From Pegethrix bostrychoides GSE-TBD4-15B (GTDB lineage Bacteria > Cyanobacteriota > Cyanobacteriia > Elainellales > Elainellaceae), in NCBI GenBank assembly GCA_019359155.1, contig JAHHHV010000068.1:85692-149691 (forward strand): a stretch of 64,000 nucleotides of DNA, read 5' to 3'. The notes beneath the pieces are model-generated. The model worked only from the letters and a program-made list of their open reading frames with translations. It was not told the origin of the DNA and did not search any database. Positions 16,255 to 25,915 of this stretch are shown here, one piece after another. The translations under genes and the position numbers were made by a program. Position 1 is the first letter of the stretch; every line of letters begins with the position of its first letter.

Positions 16255-17058
16255 ATGGGCAGTGAGAGTACAGACTGCAAAGATCGCGTTCCCAAAGATC
16301 TGTCTCCAGTGGATGGGCAGCAGTCCAAATTTGCCCTTACTGTGATGGGATCTCTTCTTGAGCCAGTTCATCTCAAATCAAGCGCTATGCCCTCTAACTC
16401 TGCCCAAAACCGCGCTCCAGCTAGCGCTCGCTATCCGCACCACGCCAACCACAGTCTGGTCGTACCCACGGCGCCGCTGCCTGACCCGATTGGCGAAACG
16501 ATTGACACCATTATTGCGCTGCGGGCTAAAGCTGAGCAAAAAGTCTCGCCGCATCAGCGCTGGGTGGAATGGATTAGCGAATTTTTTGGGCGACCTAGCT
16601 TTCTATACGTCGCAGTGATTGTAATTGCGGGCTGGCTAATCCTCAATGCGCTGCCGCCCGACTGGGGCGTTCCAAAATTTGACCCTTCTCCCTATGAAGG
16701 ACTTGACAAAACGTTGGGCATCGTATCGCTGCTGATGACGGCAGCTGTCTTGGTACGCCAGAGTCGTCAGGAAACGCTGGCCGAGCAGCGCGCTCAGCTC
16801 AACCTTCAGCTTGATTTGCTCGCCGAGCAGAAGATTGCCAAGTTAATTGCCCTCGTTGAAGAACTGCGCCGCGACTTGCCAAACGTGCAAAATCGTTATG
16901 ATGCTGAAGCTGAAGTCATGCAGCTAGCTGTTAATCCGCATATGGTTCTAGATACATTAGAAGAATCATTAAATGAACAGTTAGAGCAACTGCGAAATCC
17001 AGCTGAAAGCGAGGTTGATCCACGCTCAAAATCAGATCCAGAAACAGCTAAAATCTAG
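16255..17058 (+). CDS. DUF1003-type membrane protein
   Basis: A 267-residue protein with a poorly ordered N-terminal 70 residues and then a DUF1003-like core. In the core, 'WISEFFGRPSFLYVAVIVIAG' gives the first membrane helix and 'DPSPYEGLDKTLGIVSLLMTAAVLVRQSRQ' the second, with the typical '..FDPxPY..L' hinge. A coiled-coil tail with many Glu/Gln follows. Function is unknown for the family. The start is uncertain because the conserved part begins late; Met44 (16384) is an alternative. The tail is acidic and probably cytoplasmic. Confidence 0.75.
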   Translation: MGSESTDCKDRVPKDLSPVDGQQSKFALTVMGSLLEPVHLKSSAMPSNSAQNRAPASARYPHHANHSLVVPTAPLPDPIGETIDTIIALRAKAEQKVSPHQRWVEWISEFFGRPSFLYVAVIVIAGWLILNALPPDWGVPKFDPSPYEGLDKTLGIVSLLMTAAVLVRQSRQETLAEQRAQLNLQLDLLAEQKIAKLIALVEELRRDLPNVQNRYDAEAEVMQLAVNPHMVLDTLEESLNEQLEQLRNPAESEVDPRSKSDPETAKI

Positions 17059-17305
17059 CAATATTTCTTAGCGTTTTCTAGTTCTGAGGAGCCAGATCTC
17101 TATCTAAAGGTCGATAAACAGACATTTTTAGCGACGCTGTAATCTATCTGACGAGTGATAGCGATTTGAAAACTCCTCAAGTACATTCGTATACAGTTGC
17201 CGCAGCGAGATGTTCCCTGGCTTGAAGGGAGTCTTACCGGTTTGTTCTGGTCACTACGTCGATTTTTCACTTCATTTTTCACAATAAATCAAGGGGTTAC
17301 TGGGT

Positions 17306-18790
17306 ATGTCACAAGACAAAGGCGCGATGATGCAGTACTTCCACTGGTACATTGCTGATGATGGCAAGCTGTGGAACCGCGTCAAGGAAAAAGCTCAGCA
17401 GCTAGCCGATGCTGGCTTCACGGCAATGTGGCTACCACCTGCTTACAAAGGCATCGGTGGAGGCATGGATGTAGGCTATGGTGTATACGATATGTATGAC
17501 TTGGGTGAATTTGATCAGAAAGGATCGGTTCGCACTAAGTACGGAACAAAAAATGAGTATGTTGAGGCGATCAAAACTCTGCGCGAAGTCGGAATCCGTA
17601 CCTATGCCGATATTGTCTTTAACCATCGTTTAGGCGGTGACGAGCCTGAAAAAGTTAAAGCCACGCCATACCCTCGCGACAACCGAACTGAGCCAAAGGG
17701 CGAGATGTACGAAATCGAAGCCTACACCAAGTTCACATTTCCAGGTCGTCAGGGTAAATACTCCGACTTTCAGTGGCACTGGCATCACTTCAACGCTGTA
17801 GATTACGATGCCAACAACACGGACGATGATTCAACCATCTATGTGTTTGAGGGCAAGAAGTTTGAAGACTACGTGGCGCTGGAGTTTGGCAACTTTGACT
17901 ATCTGATGGGCTGCGATATCGAATTTGATAACGAAGAAGTTCGCAAAGAGCTATCCGACTGGGGCAAATGGTACATCGACACGACTGGCATTGACGGCTA
18001 TCGGATTGATGCCGCAAAGCATATCCCGGCATGGTATTTTCCAGACTGGCTGGATGAGATGAGCGAGTATTCTGGCCGGGAAAAGTTTGCAGTTGCTGAA
18101 TACTGGGACGCTGATATTGCTGCGCTCCATGCCTACATCGAAAACAGCCGGGGCAGAGTGGCGGTCTTTGATGTGCCGCTACACTACAACCTCCACGCTG
18201 CTAGCATTCAGGGCGAAGACTATGACATGCGGCAAATCTTTGACAACACGCTGGCTAAAGAGCAGCCGACTCTGGCCGTTACCTTCGTTGCCAATCACGA
18301 CTCACAGGCGCTGCAAGATCTTGAATCAGTGGTCGAACCCTGGTTTAAGCCAATCGCCTATGCGCTGATTTTGCTGCGTCAGGAAGGTTATCCCTGCGTA
18401 TTCTATCCCGACTATTACGGCGCTGAATATACGGATACAGGTAGTGATGGCAACGAGTATACTGTGGTGATGCCGTCTCACGGCTGGCTGATTGACAAGT
18501 TCCTCTATGCGCGCAAGCATTTCAGCTACGGCGCTCAGTATGATTACTTTGATCATGCCAACACAATTGGCTGGACTTGCCTGGGCGATGAGGAGCATCC
18601 CGGCGCAATGGCGGTCGTGCTCACCAACGGATCTGAGGGCAGCAAGAGAATGGAAGTGGGTAAACCCAACACGAAGTTTGTCGATTTGACTGAGCATATC
18701 GACGAACCTGTGACAACTGACGAAAATGGCTGGGGTGAATTTCGCTGCAACGGCGGGTCAGTCTCAGTTTGGGTAGAAGCTGACCGCTGA
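17306..18790 (+). CDS. Cytoplasmic alpha-amylase, GH13
   Basis: Endo-acting alpha-1,4-glucan hydrolase for internal glycogen or maltodextrin turnover. All GH13 signatures are present: region I 'DIVFNH', region II 'GYRIDAAKH' (nucleophile Asp), region III 'VAEYWD' (acid/base Glu) and region IV 'FVANHDSQ' (transition-state Asp). The N-terminal 'MMQYFHWY' and total of 494 residues fit the GH13_5 group of cytoplasmic bacterial amylases; no signal peptide is seen. A ribosome site 'aagggg' precedes the ATG. A bidirectional terminator hairpin separates it from the convergent pilin gene. Confidence 0.95.
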   Translation: MSQDKGAMMQYFHWYIADDGKLWNRVKEKAQQLADAGFTAMWLPPAYKGIGGGMDVGYGVYDMYDLGEFDQKGSVRTKYGTKNEYVEAIKTLREVGIRTYADIVFNHRLGGDEPEKVKATPYPRDNRTEPKGEMYEIEAYTKFTFPGRQGKYSDFQWHWHHFNAVDYDANNTDDDSTIYVFEGKKFEDYVALEFGNFDYLMGCDIEFDNEEVRKELSDWGKWYIDTTGIDGYRIDAAKHIPAWYFPDWLDEMSEYSGREKFAVAEYWDADIAALHAYIENSRGRVAVFDVPLHYNLHAASIQGEDYDMRQIFDNTLAKEQPTLAVTFVANHDSQALQDLESVVEPWFKPIAYALILLRQEGYPCVFYPDYYGAEYTDTGSDGNEYTVVMPSHGWLIDKFLYARKHFSYGAQYDYFDHANTIGWTCLGDEEHPGAMAVVLTNGSEGSKRMEVGKPNTKFVDLTEHIDEPVTTDENGWGEFRCNGGSVSVWVEADR

Positions 18791-18816
18791 GGGTAAGCAC
18801 TACTCGGCAATTTCAA

Positions 18817-18846
18817 AAAGCCCTTGCCGTCTGATGCGAGGGCTTT
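18817..18846. terminator. Bidirectional terminator between amylase and pilin genes
   Basis: aaagccct and agggcttt flank an inner TGC/GCG extension, giving an 11-bp stem with an 8-nt loop. A and T runs on the two sides let it act for both converging genes. Confidence 0.8.
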
Positions 18847-18860
18847 GCCAGGACTACTCA

Positions 18861-19418
18861 CTACTCAGTTTGACTTCCGCAGCCGCTGTTAGCCTCTTTT
18901 CGCAGCACGCCAAGCAGCGTTGAAACCACGACGCAACGCCGGTTTTTGTCGCCACGATTGCTCGCTAGACTTAGCTTTCCAAACGGCGGCGTAACGTTAC
19001 CTTTATCGTTAAATTCCACGATATAAACGCCTGCATTTTGCTTCAGCGTCGTTGTATCCTGAGCAATTTGCACGCCGGGATGCAGCGGTTGCCAATTGGG
19101 TGCCGCATTCGGCGCAAAGCTGGCCCATTCCACCTGAGCACCTGCTTCTCGAAATCCGACCCGCCAGATCTGCCGCTGATTTAGCGCCTGCACCTGAGCC
19201 TGCCGCATCGCTTGCAAGACGCTATCCTGAGCGGCGTTCAGATTGGCGACTGTCTGGAAACCCAGCCAGCCCGGAGCTAAAATGCTGGCTAGAGCGCCAG
19301 CTATCACGACCACGACAAGCGTTTCAACTAAGGTAAAACCCGACGCAGAACGAGCAGTTTGGCGAAGACGCGCAGCCAAACGCCGACGGCGTGACCGACG
19401 AGTATAAAAGTGATTCAT
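18861..19418 (-). CDS. Type IV pilin-like protein (GspH/prepilin type)
   Basis: A prepilin with a long basic leader (about 27 residues, many Arg) followed by the cleavage and methylation motif 'G-FTLVETLVVVVIAGALAS'; Glu5 of the mature protein is present. The following 130 residues form a small beta-rich pilin head with Cys residues near the C-terminus ('NRRCVVV', 'SGCGS') that may form a disulfide. It is likely a minor pseudopilin for twitching motility or DNA uptake. It stands alone, facing the amylase gene across a terminator. Confidence 0.9.
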   Translation of the reverse strand: MNHFYTRRSRRRRLAARLRQTARSASGFTLVETLVVVVIAGALASILAPGWLGFQTVANLNAAQDSVLQAMRQAQVQALNQRQIWRVGFREAGAQVEWASFAPNAAPNWQPLHPGVQIAQDTTTLKQNAGVYIVEFNDKGNVTPPFGKLSLASNRGDKNRRCVVVSTLLGVLRKEANSGCGSQTE

Positions 19419-19617
19419 GGTAGATGCAGTTGACGATGCAGGAACTCTATTGAATTAAGATTCCCGGTTCCTGCCTGATGGATTGAAAGCAGGCCATTTG
19501 GCTCAATAATTCGCAATGCTGCTCAGCCAGATCGAGGTTGTCAGATTGGCAAGGCGCAAACTATACTGGGTTGCTGGAGCAGACGTTGAGTAAACCCTTA
19601 AAGCTGCTTCAAAACCT

Positions 19618-19698
19618 GCGGATGTGGCGGAATTGGTATACGCGCACGTTTGAGGGGCGTGTGGCTTTGCCTTGCGAGTTCGAGTCTCGCCATCCGCA
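19618..19698 (+). tRNA. tRNA-Leu (anticodon GAG)
   Basis: The 7-bp acceptor stem pairs gcggatg with catccgc. The anticodon arm has a 5-bp stem (cacgt/gcgtg) and the loop ttGAGgg. A long variable arm follows, as expected for a class II leucine tRNA, and the T arm is gcgag-ttcgagt-ctcgc. The 3' CCA is not encoded. It reads CUC and CUU codons. Confidence 0.95.
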
Positions 19699-19798
19699 TT
19701 TGGTATCAACTCATAAAGCGTCAAGCTGAATAGCTAGGCGCTTTTTTATAGCGCTCAGGTCGTTTCCAAGCTCCTGTTCGCATAAGACTGCTGTTAGG

Positions 19799-20461
19799 AT
19801 GAAGGGAGAAGAATTAACTTTTGTAACTCACTTGACTTCAGCCTTCAAATCTGCTCAAAGTCTTGCTCTGCCTGCCTGGTACGCCCTCGACCCGATCTGG
19901 GAAGCTGGCGAAGCGCTAGTAGCCAGCGGCTTGCCTCATGATCAGCTTGCTCCCCCCTGGCAAATGCTGCTGCTGGGCGACGGTTCCCCGACTCGTCACC
20001 TTCAGCTTTTAACGGGCGAACCCACCGAAGTGGACGTGATCGATATGTCGTCCGTCAGCGAAGCCGCAGATGATCACGCGCCCGCCCCGATCCAGATGGT
20101 GCCTGCTCCCTGGGTGCGGCGACAGGTCTGGCTGCGAACCGCTTCTGGGCAGAGACTGGCCTATGCGACATCCTGGTGGGAAGCCAGCCATGTTGATGAC
20201 TATCTGCAAAACCGCTCGCTGCCGATTTGGGCCAGCCTCGCCCGCCTGCGGACTGAGCTATACCGCGACGTGCGGGGGTTGCACTACGGCCATTCGCAGC
20301 CGCTAGAGCGCGCCTTTGAGCAGTCTGGCCCATTTTGGGGACGACACTATCTGTTCTGGCATCACGGACGACCGCTGACGCTGATCTACGAGGTGTTCTC
20401 GCCCTACCTGACTCGCTATTTGGGGGAGACACAGACTGAGATAGCGCATGAGATCAACTAG
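19799..20461 (+). CDS. Chorismate lyase-like protein (plastoquinone pathway)
   Basis: Similar in length and pattern to the cyanobacterial chorismate pyruvate-lyase family (DUF98 type), which makes 4-hydroxybenzoate from chorismate, the first committed step of plastoquinone-9 synthesis. Supporting parts are '[22 protein letters not shown]' near residue 60, an inner '[22 protein letters not shown]' strand pair, and the C-terminal '[24 protein letters not shown]', where a conserved Glu is expected for catalysis. The gene ends inside the last codon of the convergent pheS, a 4-bp stop-stop overlap. Confidence 0.8.
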   Translation: MKGEELTFVTHLTSAFKSAQSLALPAWYALDPIWEAGEALVASGLPHDQLAPPWQMLLLGDGSPTRHLQLLTGEPTEVDVIDMSSVSEAADDHAPAPIQMVPAPWVRRQVWLRTASGQRLAYATSWWEASHVDDYLQNRSLPIWASLARLRTELYRDVRGLHYGHSQPLERAFEQSGPFWGRHYLFWHHGRPLTLIYEVFSPYLTRYLGETQTEIAHEIN

Positions 20462-21453
20462 CTTTGAAACTGGCGCAAAAACCGCAGGTCGCTGGCGTAG
20501 AGGCGGCGGATATCGTCGATTTGGTGCAGCACCATGGCAATCCGCTCAACTCCCAGACCTGCTGCAAAGCCCGTATAGGTTTCAGGATCATAGCCGACGG
20601 CTTTGAGCACGTTGGGATCAACCATGCCGCAGCCCATCACCTCTAGCCAGCGACCTTGCCACTGCACGTCCACCTCAGCCGAAGGTTCAGTGAAGGGGAA
20701 GAAGCTGGGGCGAAAACGAATTGGGATCTCGCCAAACATGGCTTCTAGAAATACTTTGATGGTGCCGCGCAGGTCGGTAAAGCTTAAGCCCTCGTCAACC
20801 GCCAAAATTTCTAGCTGATGGAAGACCGCTGAGTGCGTTGCATCTACCGTATCGCGTCGGTAGCAGCGCCCCGGCATAATAATCCGCACGGGCGGGTCGT
20901 TGTCTTCCATGTAGCGGATCTGCACTGAAGAAGTATGCGTCCGCAAAATGTTGCCGTCTGGCAGAAATAACGTGTCCTGCATATCGCGGGCGGGGTGATC
21001 GGGTAGAAAATTCAGCGCCTCAAAGTTGTAATAGTCGGTTTCCATCTCTGGTCCCGTCGCCACCGTATAGCCCAGCCCTACGAAAATATCGATCATCCGG
21101 TCGATGGTGCTGGTGAGCGGATGTGCCTGTCCCTGCGGGCGATAAACAGCTGGCATCGTCACGTCGATGGCTTCGGCCTCAAGCTGCGCTTCGATTTGGG
21201 CAGCTTGCAGCGCCTCGCGCTTTTGATCGAGGCCAGTCTGCAGCGCCTCTTTGACTTCGTTGGCCAGCGAGCCAATTTTGGGACGCTCTTCGGCGCTCAG
21301 CTTGCCCATGCCGCCCAACACCTGTGAAAGGCTGCCCTTTTTGCCCAGATACTTGATGCGGAGCTGCTCTAGATCTTCGAGCGTCACGATGGCGGCAATG
21401 GCCTGCTGCGCTTCCTGGCGTAATGCGGTCAACTGAGTTTCTAGCTGGGTCAT
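20458..21453 (-). CDS. pheS: Phenylalanyl-tRNA synthetase alpha subunit
   Basis: Catalytic subunit of the (alpha-beta)2 class II PheRS. The N-terminal coiled coil spans residues 1-85. The catalytic domain shows '[13 protein letters not shown]', motif 2 '[20 protein letters not shown]' and motif 3 '[11 protein letters not shown]'. At 331 residues it is the standard length. The beta subunit gene is not in the window, as is common in cyanobacteria where pheS and pheT are separate. It overlaps the convergent chorismate-lyase-like gene by 4 bp. Confidence 0.97.
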   Translation of the reverse strand: MTQLETQLTALRQEAQQAIAAIVTLEDLEQLRIKYLGKKGSLSQVLGGMGKLSAEERPKIGSLANEVKEALQTGLDQKREALQAAQIEAQLEAEAIDVTMPAVYRPQGQAHPLTSTIDRMIDIFVGLGYTVATGPEMETDYYNFEALNFLPDHPARDMQDTLFLPDGNILRTHTSSVQIRYMEDNDPPVRIIMPGRCYRRDTVDATHSAVFHQLEILAVDEGLSFTDLRGTIKVFLEAMFGEIPIRFRPSFFPFTEPSAEVDVQWQGRWLEVMGCGMVDPNVLKAVGYDPETYTGFAAGLGVERIAMVLHQIDDIRRLYASDLRFLRQFQS

Positions 21454-21600
21454 GCTGCCTGAGCGGGGGAAATGGATGGATCTAAGAACAATCTAAGGAT
21501 CTCTTAAAGGATCTCTTATCCAGTGTAAGCCGGAACAGCGCTAGCCAGAACCTCGGCCTTCTACACTGGATTTGATCTCTCTACCCAATTATCCAACGCC

Positions 21601-22437
21601 ATGAAGCTTTTGGTGAGCAACGACGACGGTATCTTTGCCTTAGGCATCCGCGCCTTGGCCAACAGCTTGGCCGCAGCCGGACATCAGGTGACGGTAGTTT
21701 GTCCTGATCGGGAGCGCTCTGCCACGGGGCATGGCCTGACGCTGCATAAGCCGATTCGGGCTGAGCAGGTTGAGTCAGTGTTTGCGGCTGGGATTCCGGC
21801 CTGGGCCTGTTCGGGCACTCCCTCAGACTGCGTCAAGCTGGCTTTGGGCGCACTGCTAGAGGAACCGCCTGACATGGTGCTCTCCGGCATTAACCACGGC
21901 GCGAATCTAGGGACAGACGTGCTCTATTCCGGCACCGTCTCAGCCGCGATGGAAGGCGTAATGGAAGGCATCCCCAGCATTGCCTTTAGCCTCAGCAGCT
22001 TTGCTGTGCAGGAGTTTCAGCCTGCTGCCAACTTTGCGAGAGCGTTGGTAGCTCAGCTCAGCGCATCGCCGCTGCCGGAGGCGATGCTGCTCAATGTCAA
22101 TGTGCCTGCGGTGTCGGAGTCGGAAATTGCGGGCATTGCGATCACGCGACAGGGTTTGCGCCGCTATTTTGATCAGTTTGAAAAGCGGGTTGATCCCAGA
22201 GGCAAGACCTACTACTGGCTTGCAGGCGAGGTGCTAGAGGAGGTGAACGATACCCCGTTCGACTCTGCCGAAGCGCTGAAGCTGAAGGGCACCGACTTTG
22301 ATCTGGCCTGGTTTCAGCAGATTCCCACCGACGTACAGGCGATTCGGCGAAACTACGTAACCATCACGCCGCTGCAATCCAATCTCACCTGTGCGCTCAG
22401 CATTGCCAGCCTGCAAGACCGCAAGTTTGACTTCTAG
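21601..22437 (+). CDS. surE: 5'/3'-nucleotidase SurE
   Basis: Metal-dependent nucleoside monophosphate phosphatase acting in nucleotide salvage and stationary-phase survival. The N-terminal '[16 protein letters not shown]' carries the Asp-Asp metal site, '[11 protein letters not shown]' and '[25 protein letters not shown]' complete the active site, and the length (278) fits the bacterial family. The ATG at 21601 directly precedes the conserved strand. It is transcribed away from pheS; no operon partner is evident. Confidence 0.96.
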   Translation: MKLLVSNDDGIFALGIRALANSLAAAGHQVTVVCPDRERSATGHGLTLHKPIRAEQVESVFAAGIPAWACSGTPSDCVKLALGALLEEPPDMVLSGINHGANLGTDVLYSGTVSAAMEGVMEGIPSIAFSLSSFAVQEFQPAANFARALVAQLSASPLPEAMLLNVNVPAVSESEIAGIAITRQGLRRYFDQFEKRVDPRGKTYYWLAGEVLEEVNDTPFDSAEALKLKGTDFDLAWFQQIPTDVQAIRRNYVTITPLQSNLTCALSIASLQDRKFDF

Positions 22438-22947
22438 AGCAGCTAACTCAGCAGCGCAGAATGAAGCTTCACCAGATTTCCCCCGTGTTTCCCGCATGTT
22501 TTTCGGGAGCTTTCCCAGATCTTCTCGGTGAATTCGGCAAATTTGCCGTGAGTTTTCGGCTCAAGCTGTGATCAACGCCCTATAAAATTGTCCGCAAAGG
22601 TGATAATTTTCCTAAATGAACTAAAAGCAATCAGCCGAATTAGCAACGAGTCTAATTTGCTGCATTGCCAGCTGCATTGCAATAAGTAGATTTGCTGTGC
22701 CCCCTGCTTGACCTAAGGCTAAACTTGCAGTTCCCTGCTCAGCTAGACGGCTGGCTGCATTGCTGGCTCAACTGCCAGCCAAATCTGGATCTAAGATCCA
22801 GACATAGGGCTAGAGCACCGGGGTTTTGATTGAGCGCTAGATCAGGGCTATCTTCCGGACAAATGGCTATAGATTCAGAATGAACTGTAAAGTTGATACC
22901 TTCTGAGGATGGCTTTGAGGCGTGGTGAATTCTGGCAATAACTGCTG
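22438..22947. other. 510-bp intergenic region with a series of hairpins
   Basis: No gene seen. Three perfect hairpins occur: aattag/ctaatt (22638-22657), gctggc/gccagc (22762-22779) and tctggatc/gatccaga with a 3-nt loop (22784-22802), the last two only 4 bp apart. Related words built on 'tgcattgc' and 'ggct' recur nearby. The stems lack T tracts, so they are not ordinary terminators; a leader structure for the next gene or an old repeat element is possible. Confidence 0.5.
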
Positions 22948-23853
22948 ATGTCGAATCCGCAAGACCAATTTACGGTTCGTTTTTGGGGCGTGAGGGGCAG
23001 CATCGCCTGCCCAGGACAGAGCACCGTCCGCTACGGCGGCAATACCTCCTGCGTTGAGATGCGGGTGGGCGGGCAGCGGCTAATTTTTGACGGCGGCACG
23101 GGGCTGCGGGTACTAGGGCAGGCGCTAACCGCCGAGATGCCGGTTGAAGCGCACCTGTTTTTCTCGCATTCGCACTGGGATCACATCCAGGGCTTTCCGT
23201 TTTTTGTGCCAGCTTTCATTCCCAACAACCGCTTTCATATCTATGGAACCGTCGCTCCCAATGGCTCCACCATTGAGCAACGGCTCAACGACCAGATGCT
23301 GCATCCTAACTTTCCGGTGCCGCTCCAGGTGATGGGTGCTGACCTGAAGTTCTATGATCTCAGCATTGGCCAATCGATGCAGCTGGGCGAGGTGCAGATC
23401 GAAAACGCCCTGCTGAACCATCCCGGCGAGGCGGTGGGCTATCGCGTCAGCTGGCAAGGGGGAGCCGTCGCCTACATTACCGACACCGAGCATTTCCCAG
23501 ATCGTCTGGACGAAAACGTACTCTGGCTCGCCCGCAACGCCGATTTGCTGATCTATGACGCGACTTATACTGACGAAGAATATTACTCAGAGCGGATGAG
23601 CCGGATTGGCTGGGGGCATTCCACCTGGCAGGAAGCGGTCAAGGTCGCCAAAGCAGCCAACGTCAGGCAGCTGGTGATTTTCCACCATGATCCACTGCAT
23701 GACGATAACTTTATGGATCAAGTGCGAAGCCTGACTGCCGAGCAGTTTCCCAATAGCCTGGTGGCCTGGGAAGGTCTGGAGGTGGCAATTTCGCCGCTGA
23801 CAGTGGTCAGCAGCGCCAGCAAAGTGGCAGTCGAGACTCAGATTTCGGCCTAG
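22948..23853 (+). CDS. MBL-fold metallo-hydrolase
   Basis: A 301-residue metallo-beta-lactamase-fold protein with the binuclear metal motif 'HSHWDH' at residues 75-80. A further ligand Asp is in 'YITDTEH' and His in 'VIFHHDP'. The N-terminal 'RFWGVRGSIACPGQST..YGGNTSCVE' is typical of a widespread bacterial group related to PhnP and to phosphodiesterase-like enzymes. Substrate unknown; a cyclic phosphodiesterase activity is plausible but unproven. No signal peptide. The start is the ATG at 22948, just before the conserved strand. Confidence 0.88.
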   Translation: MSNPQDQFTVRFWGVRGSIACPGQSTVRYGGNTSCVEMRVGGQRLIFDGGTGLRVLGQALTAEMPVEAHLFFSHSHWDHIQGFPFFVPAFIPNNRFHIYGTVAPNGSTIEQRLNDQMLHPNFPVPLQVMGADLKFYDLSIGQSMQLGEVQIENALLNHPGEAVGYRVSWQGGAVAYITDTEHFPDRLDENVLWLARNADLLIYDATYTDEEYYSERMSRIGWGHSTWQEAVKVAKAANVRQLVIFHHDPLHDDNFMDQVRSLTAEQFPNSLVAWEGLEVAISPLTVVSSASKVAVETQISA

Positions 23854-23870
23854 TGTTCCCGCGCTCTAGC

Positions 23871-23914
23871 TAGATCCAGGCCCGATCCAGACCAGATCCA
23901 GACTAGATCCAGGT
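23871..23914. repeat. Four 11-bp tandem repeats upstream of ribF
   Basis: Four copies of the 11-bp unit with core gatccag (tagatccaggc and variants) run head to tail and end 20 bp before the ribF start codon. The spacing is close to one helical turn, so all copies face the same side of the DNA. Confidence 0.8.
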
Positions 23915-23934
23915 TTTATGTCAGAATGTAAAGC

Positions 23935-25008
23935 GTGTGGATAGCTAATTGCCTAAAGACGGCCAAAACGCCGACGGTCATCGCTCTGGGGAACTTTGAT
24001 GGCGTTCACCAGGGGCATCAGACCGTGATTGCTCCGGTCGTGGAGGCGGCTTCGGCTGGCTTTCCGGCAGCTACTCCGGCAGTCACTCCGGCAGCTGTGC
24101 CTACCGTAGTCACCTTCTATCCGCATCCGCAAGAGTTTTTTACCGGGCAGAAGCGACTGCTGCTCACGCCCATCTCTGAAAAGGCCGCTTACCTAGAGCA
24201 GCTAGGGATTCAGCAGCTAGTGCTGGTGCCGTTCAACCAGGCATTGGCTAGCCTCACGCCCTCAGAATTCGTCGAGCAAATCTTAGTGGAAGCTCTGCAA
24301 GCTCGCTGGATCAGCGTCGGTCAAGATTTCCAGTTTGGCTGTCAGCGACGCGGCACGGTGACTGATTTGCAGCAAGTGGCGGCACTGCACGGCGTCACAG
24401 TCACGATTGCGCCGCTGCACCGACAGCAGGGCGAGCGGATCAGCAGTTCAACGATTCGCGCTGCCCTGACTGAAGGCGATCTGCACCGCGCTAATGCCCT
24501 GCTAGGTCGTCCTTACAGCCTGACGGGAACTGTCGTCAAAGGGCAGCAGCTAGGTCGGACGATTGGCTTTCCCACAGCCAACTTGCAGGTTGCCGCCGAG
24601 AAGTTTTTGCCGCGCTTAGGGGTTTACAGCGTTTGGGTCGATTCGGAGCGCGCTGGCCGCCAGCCTGCGGTGATGAACTTGGGGCATCGGCCGACGGTGA
24701 ACGGCCAGCAGCTGACGGTGGAAGTGCATCTTCTAGACTGGTCAGGCGATCTCTACAGTCAGCAGCTTACGGTCAGCCTGCAAACCTTTCAGCGCCCCGA
24801 ACAGAAGTTTGCCGGACTGCCAGAACTCCAGGCTCAGATTAGGCGAGACGCTGAGCAGGCGAGGCAGGATTTGCTGACCGTATCTGGAGGCTTGCCATCT
24901 GGAGGCTTGCCATCCGGAGTTTCGCCCGAAATCACATCTGGAATCACATCTGGCTCTGGATCTGCCGCTAAGATGGCAGGCACAATTCGGATTGAGAGGA
25001 CAGCATGA
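23935..25008 (+). CDS. ribF: Bifunctional riboflavin kinase / FAD synthetase
   Basis: Makes FMN from riboflavin and FAD from FMN. The N-terminal nucleotidyltransferase has 'ALGNFDGVHQGHQ' (HxGH type) and 'ISSSTIRAAL'. The C-terminal riboflavin kinase has 'GRTIGFPTANL' and 'GVYSVWV...NLGHRPTV..EVHLLDW'. The start is GTG 23935, whose context fits the family N-terminus. After the usual end near residue 315 comes a 40-residue Gly/Ser/Pro tail built from a 15-bp tandem DNA repeat (near 24885-24960), probably neutral. Its stop overlaps the next gene's start as ATGA, so the two are translationally coupled. Confidence 0.96.
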   Translation: MWIANCLKTAKTPTVIALGNFDGVHQGHQTVIAPVVEAASAGFPAATPAVTPAAVPTVVTFYPHPQEFFTGQKRLLLTPISEKAAYLEQLGIQQLVLVPFNQALASLTPSEFVEQILVEALQARWISVGQDFQFGCQRRGTVTDLQQVAALHGVTVTIAPLHRQQGERISSSTIRAALTEGDLHRANALLGRPYSLTGTVVKGQQLGRTIGFPTANLQVAAEKFLPRLGVYSVWVDSERAGRQPAVMNLGHRPTVNGQQLTVEVHLLDWSGDLYSQQLTVSLQTFQRPEQKFAGLPELQAQIRRDAEQARQDLLTVSGGLPSGGLPSGVSPEITSGITSGSGSAAKMAGTIRIERTA

Positions 25009-25913
25009 GAGAGAGCGTGGAGCGGCTGGTAGAGAACCTGGGCAAAACGATTGTCGGCAAGCAGGAGGCGATTCAGCTGGTGCTGGTGGCGCTGTTTTCA
25101 GGCGGACATGCGCTGCTAGAGGATGTGCCTGGAGTGGGCAAAACGCTGCTGGCCAAGTCGCTGGCTCGCTCTATTGACGGGCGCTTTCAGCGGATTCAGT
25201 GTACGCCCGATCTGCTGCCTGCCGACGTGACGGGCACCAACATCTGGAATCCGCAGAGCGGCGAGTTTGTATTTCTGCCAGGGCCAGTCTTTACCAACGT
25301 GCTGCTGACCGACGAGATCAATCGCGCGACACCCCGCACTCAGTCGGCTTTGCTGGAGGTGATGGAAGAGCAGCAGGTAACCCTGGACGGCGTTTCGCGG
25401 CCTGTGCCCAGCCCGTTTTTTGTGATTGCCACCCAAAACCCAATCGAATATCAGGGCACGTTTCCCTTACCCGAAGCCCAGATGGACAGGTTTGCGCTGT
25501 CGCTCAGCCTCGGCTATCCGGCGGCAGAAGAGGAACTGCAAATGATGCAGCGGCTGCACCAGGGTCTCCAGGCTGAGGCGCTCCAGCCCTGCATTTCTCT
25601 GGCAGAAGTCCAGAGTCTGCGTCGCCACTGTGCCGAGGTCTGGGTTGAGCCAGTTTTGCAGCAGTACATGCTGGATCTGGTACGCGCCACCCGCGCCGAT
25701 GAAGCCGTGATTTTGGGGGTCAGCCCACGCGGGACGGTAGCCTTACAGCGGGCGGTGCAGGCGCAGGCGTTTCTAGAGGGTCGCGACTATGCCATCCCCG
25801 ATGATGTGAAGCGACTCGCGCCGCATGTGCTGGCCCACCGGATGATTGCCACCAGCGGCCAGAAGCCAAAGCAGGTGGTGGAGCGGCTGTTGCGGTCTGT
25901 GGCTGTGAGCTAA
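25005..25913 (+). CDS. MoxR-type AAA+ ATPase
   Basis: A 302-residue MoxR AAA+ ATPase, a chaperone-like activator of metal- or VWA-containing partners. Walker A is 'EDVPGVGKTLLAKSLA' (about residues 39-54), Walker B is 'VLLTDEINRATPRTQSALLEVMEE', sensor 1 is 'FVIATQNPIEYQGTFPLPEAQMDRF', and the C-terminal lid contains 'GVSPRGTVALQRA'. MoxR genes usually sit beside a DUF58/VWA gene, but none follows here: the next gene is convergent. The start overlaps the ribF stop by 4 bp. Confidence 0.93.
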   Translation: MRESVERLVENLGKTIVGKQEAIQLVLVALFSGGHALLEDVPGVGKTLLAKSLARSIDGRFQRIQCTPDLLPADVTGTNIWNPQSGEFVFLPGPVFTNVLLTDEINRATPRTQSALLEVMEEQQVTLDGVSRPVPSPFFVIATQNPIEYQGTFPLPEAQMDRFALSLSLGYPAAEEELQMMQRLHQGLQAEALQPCISLAEVQSLRRHCAEVWVEPVLQQYMLDLVRATRADEAVILGVSPRGTVALQRAVQAQAFLEGRDYAIPDDVKRLAPHVLAHRMIATSGQKPKQVVERLLRSVAVS

Positions 25914-25915
25914 GG

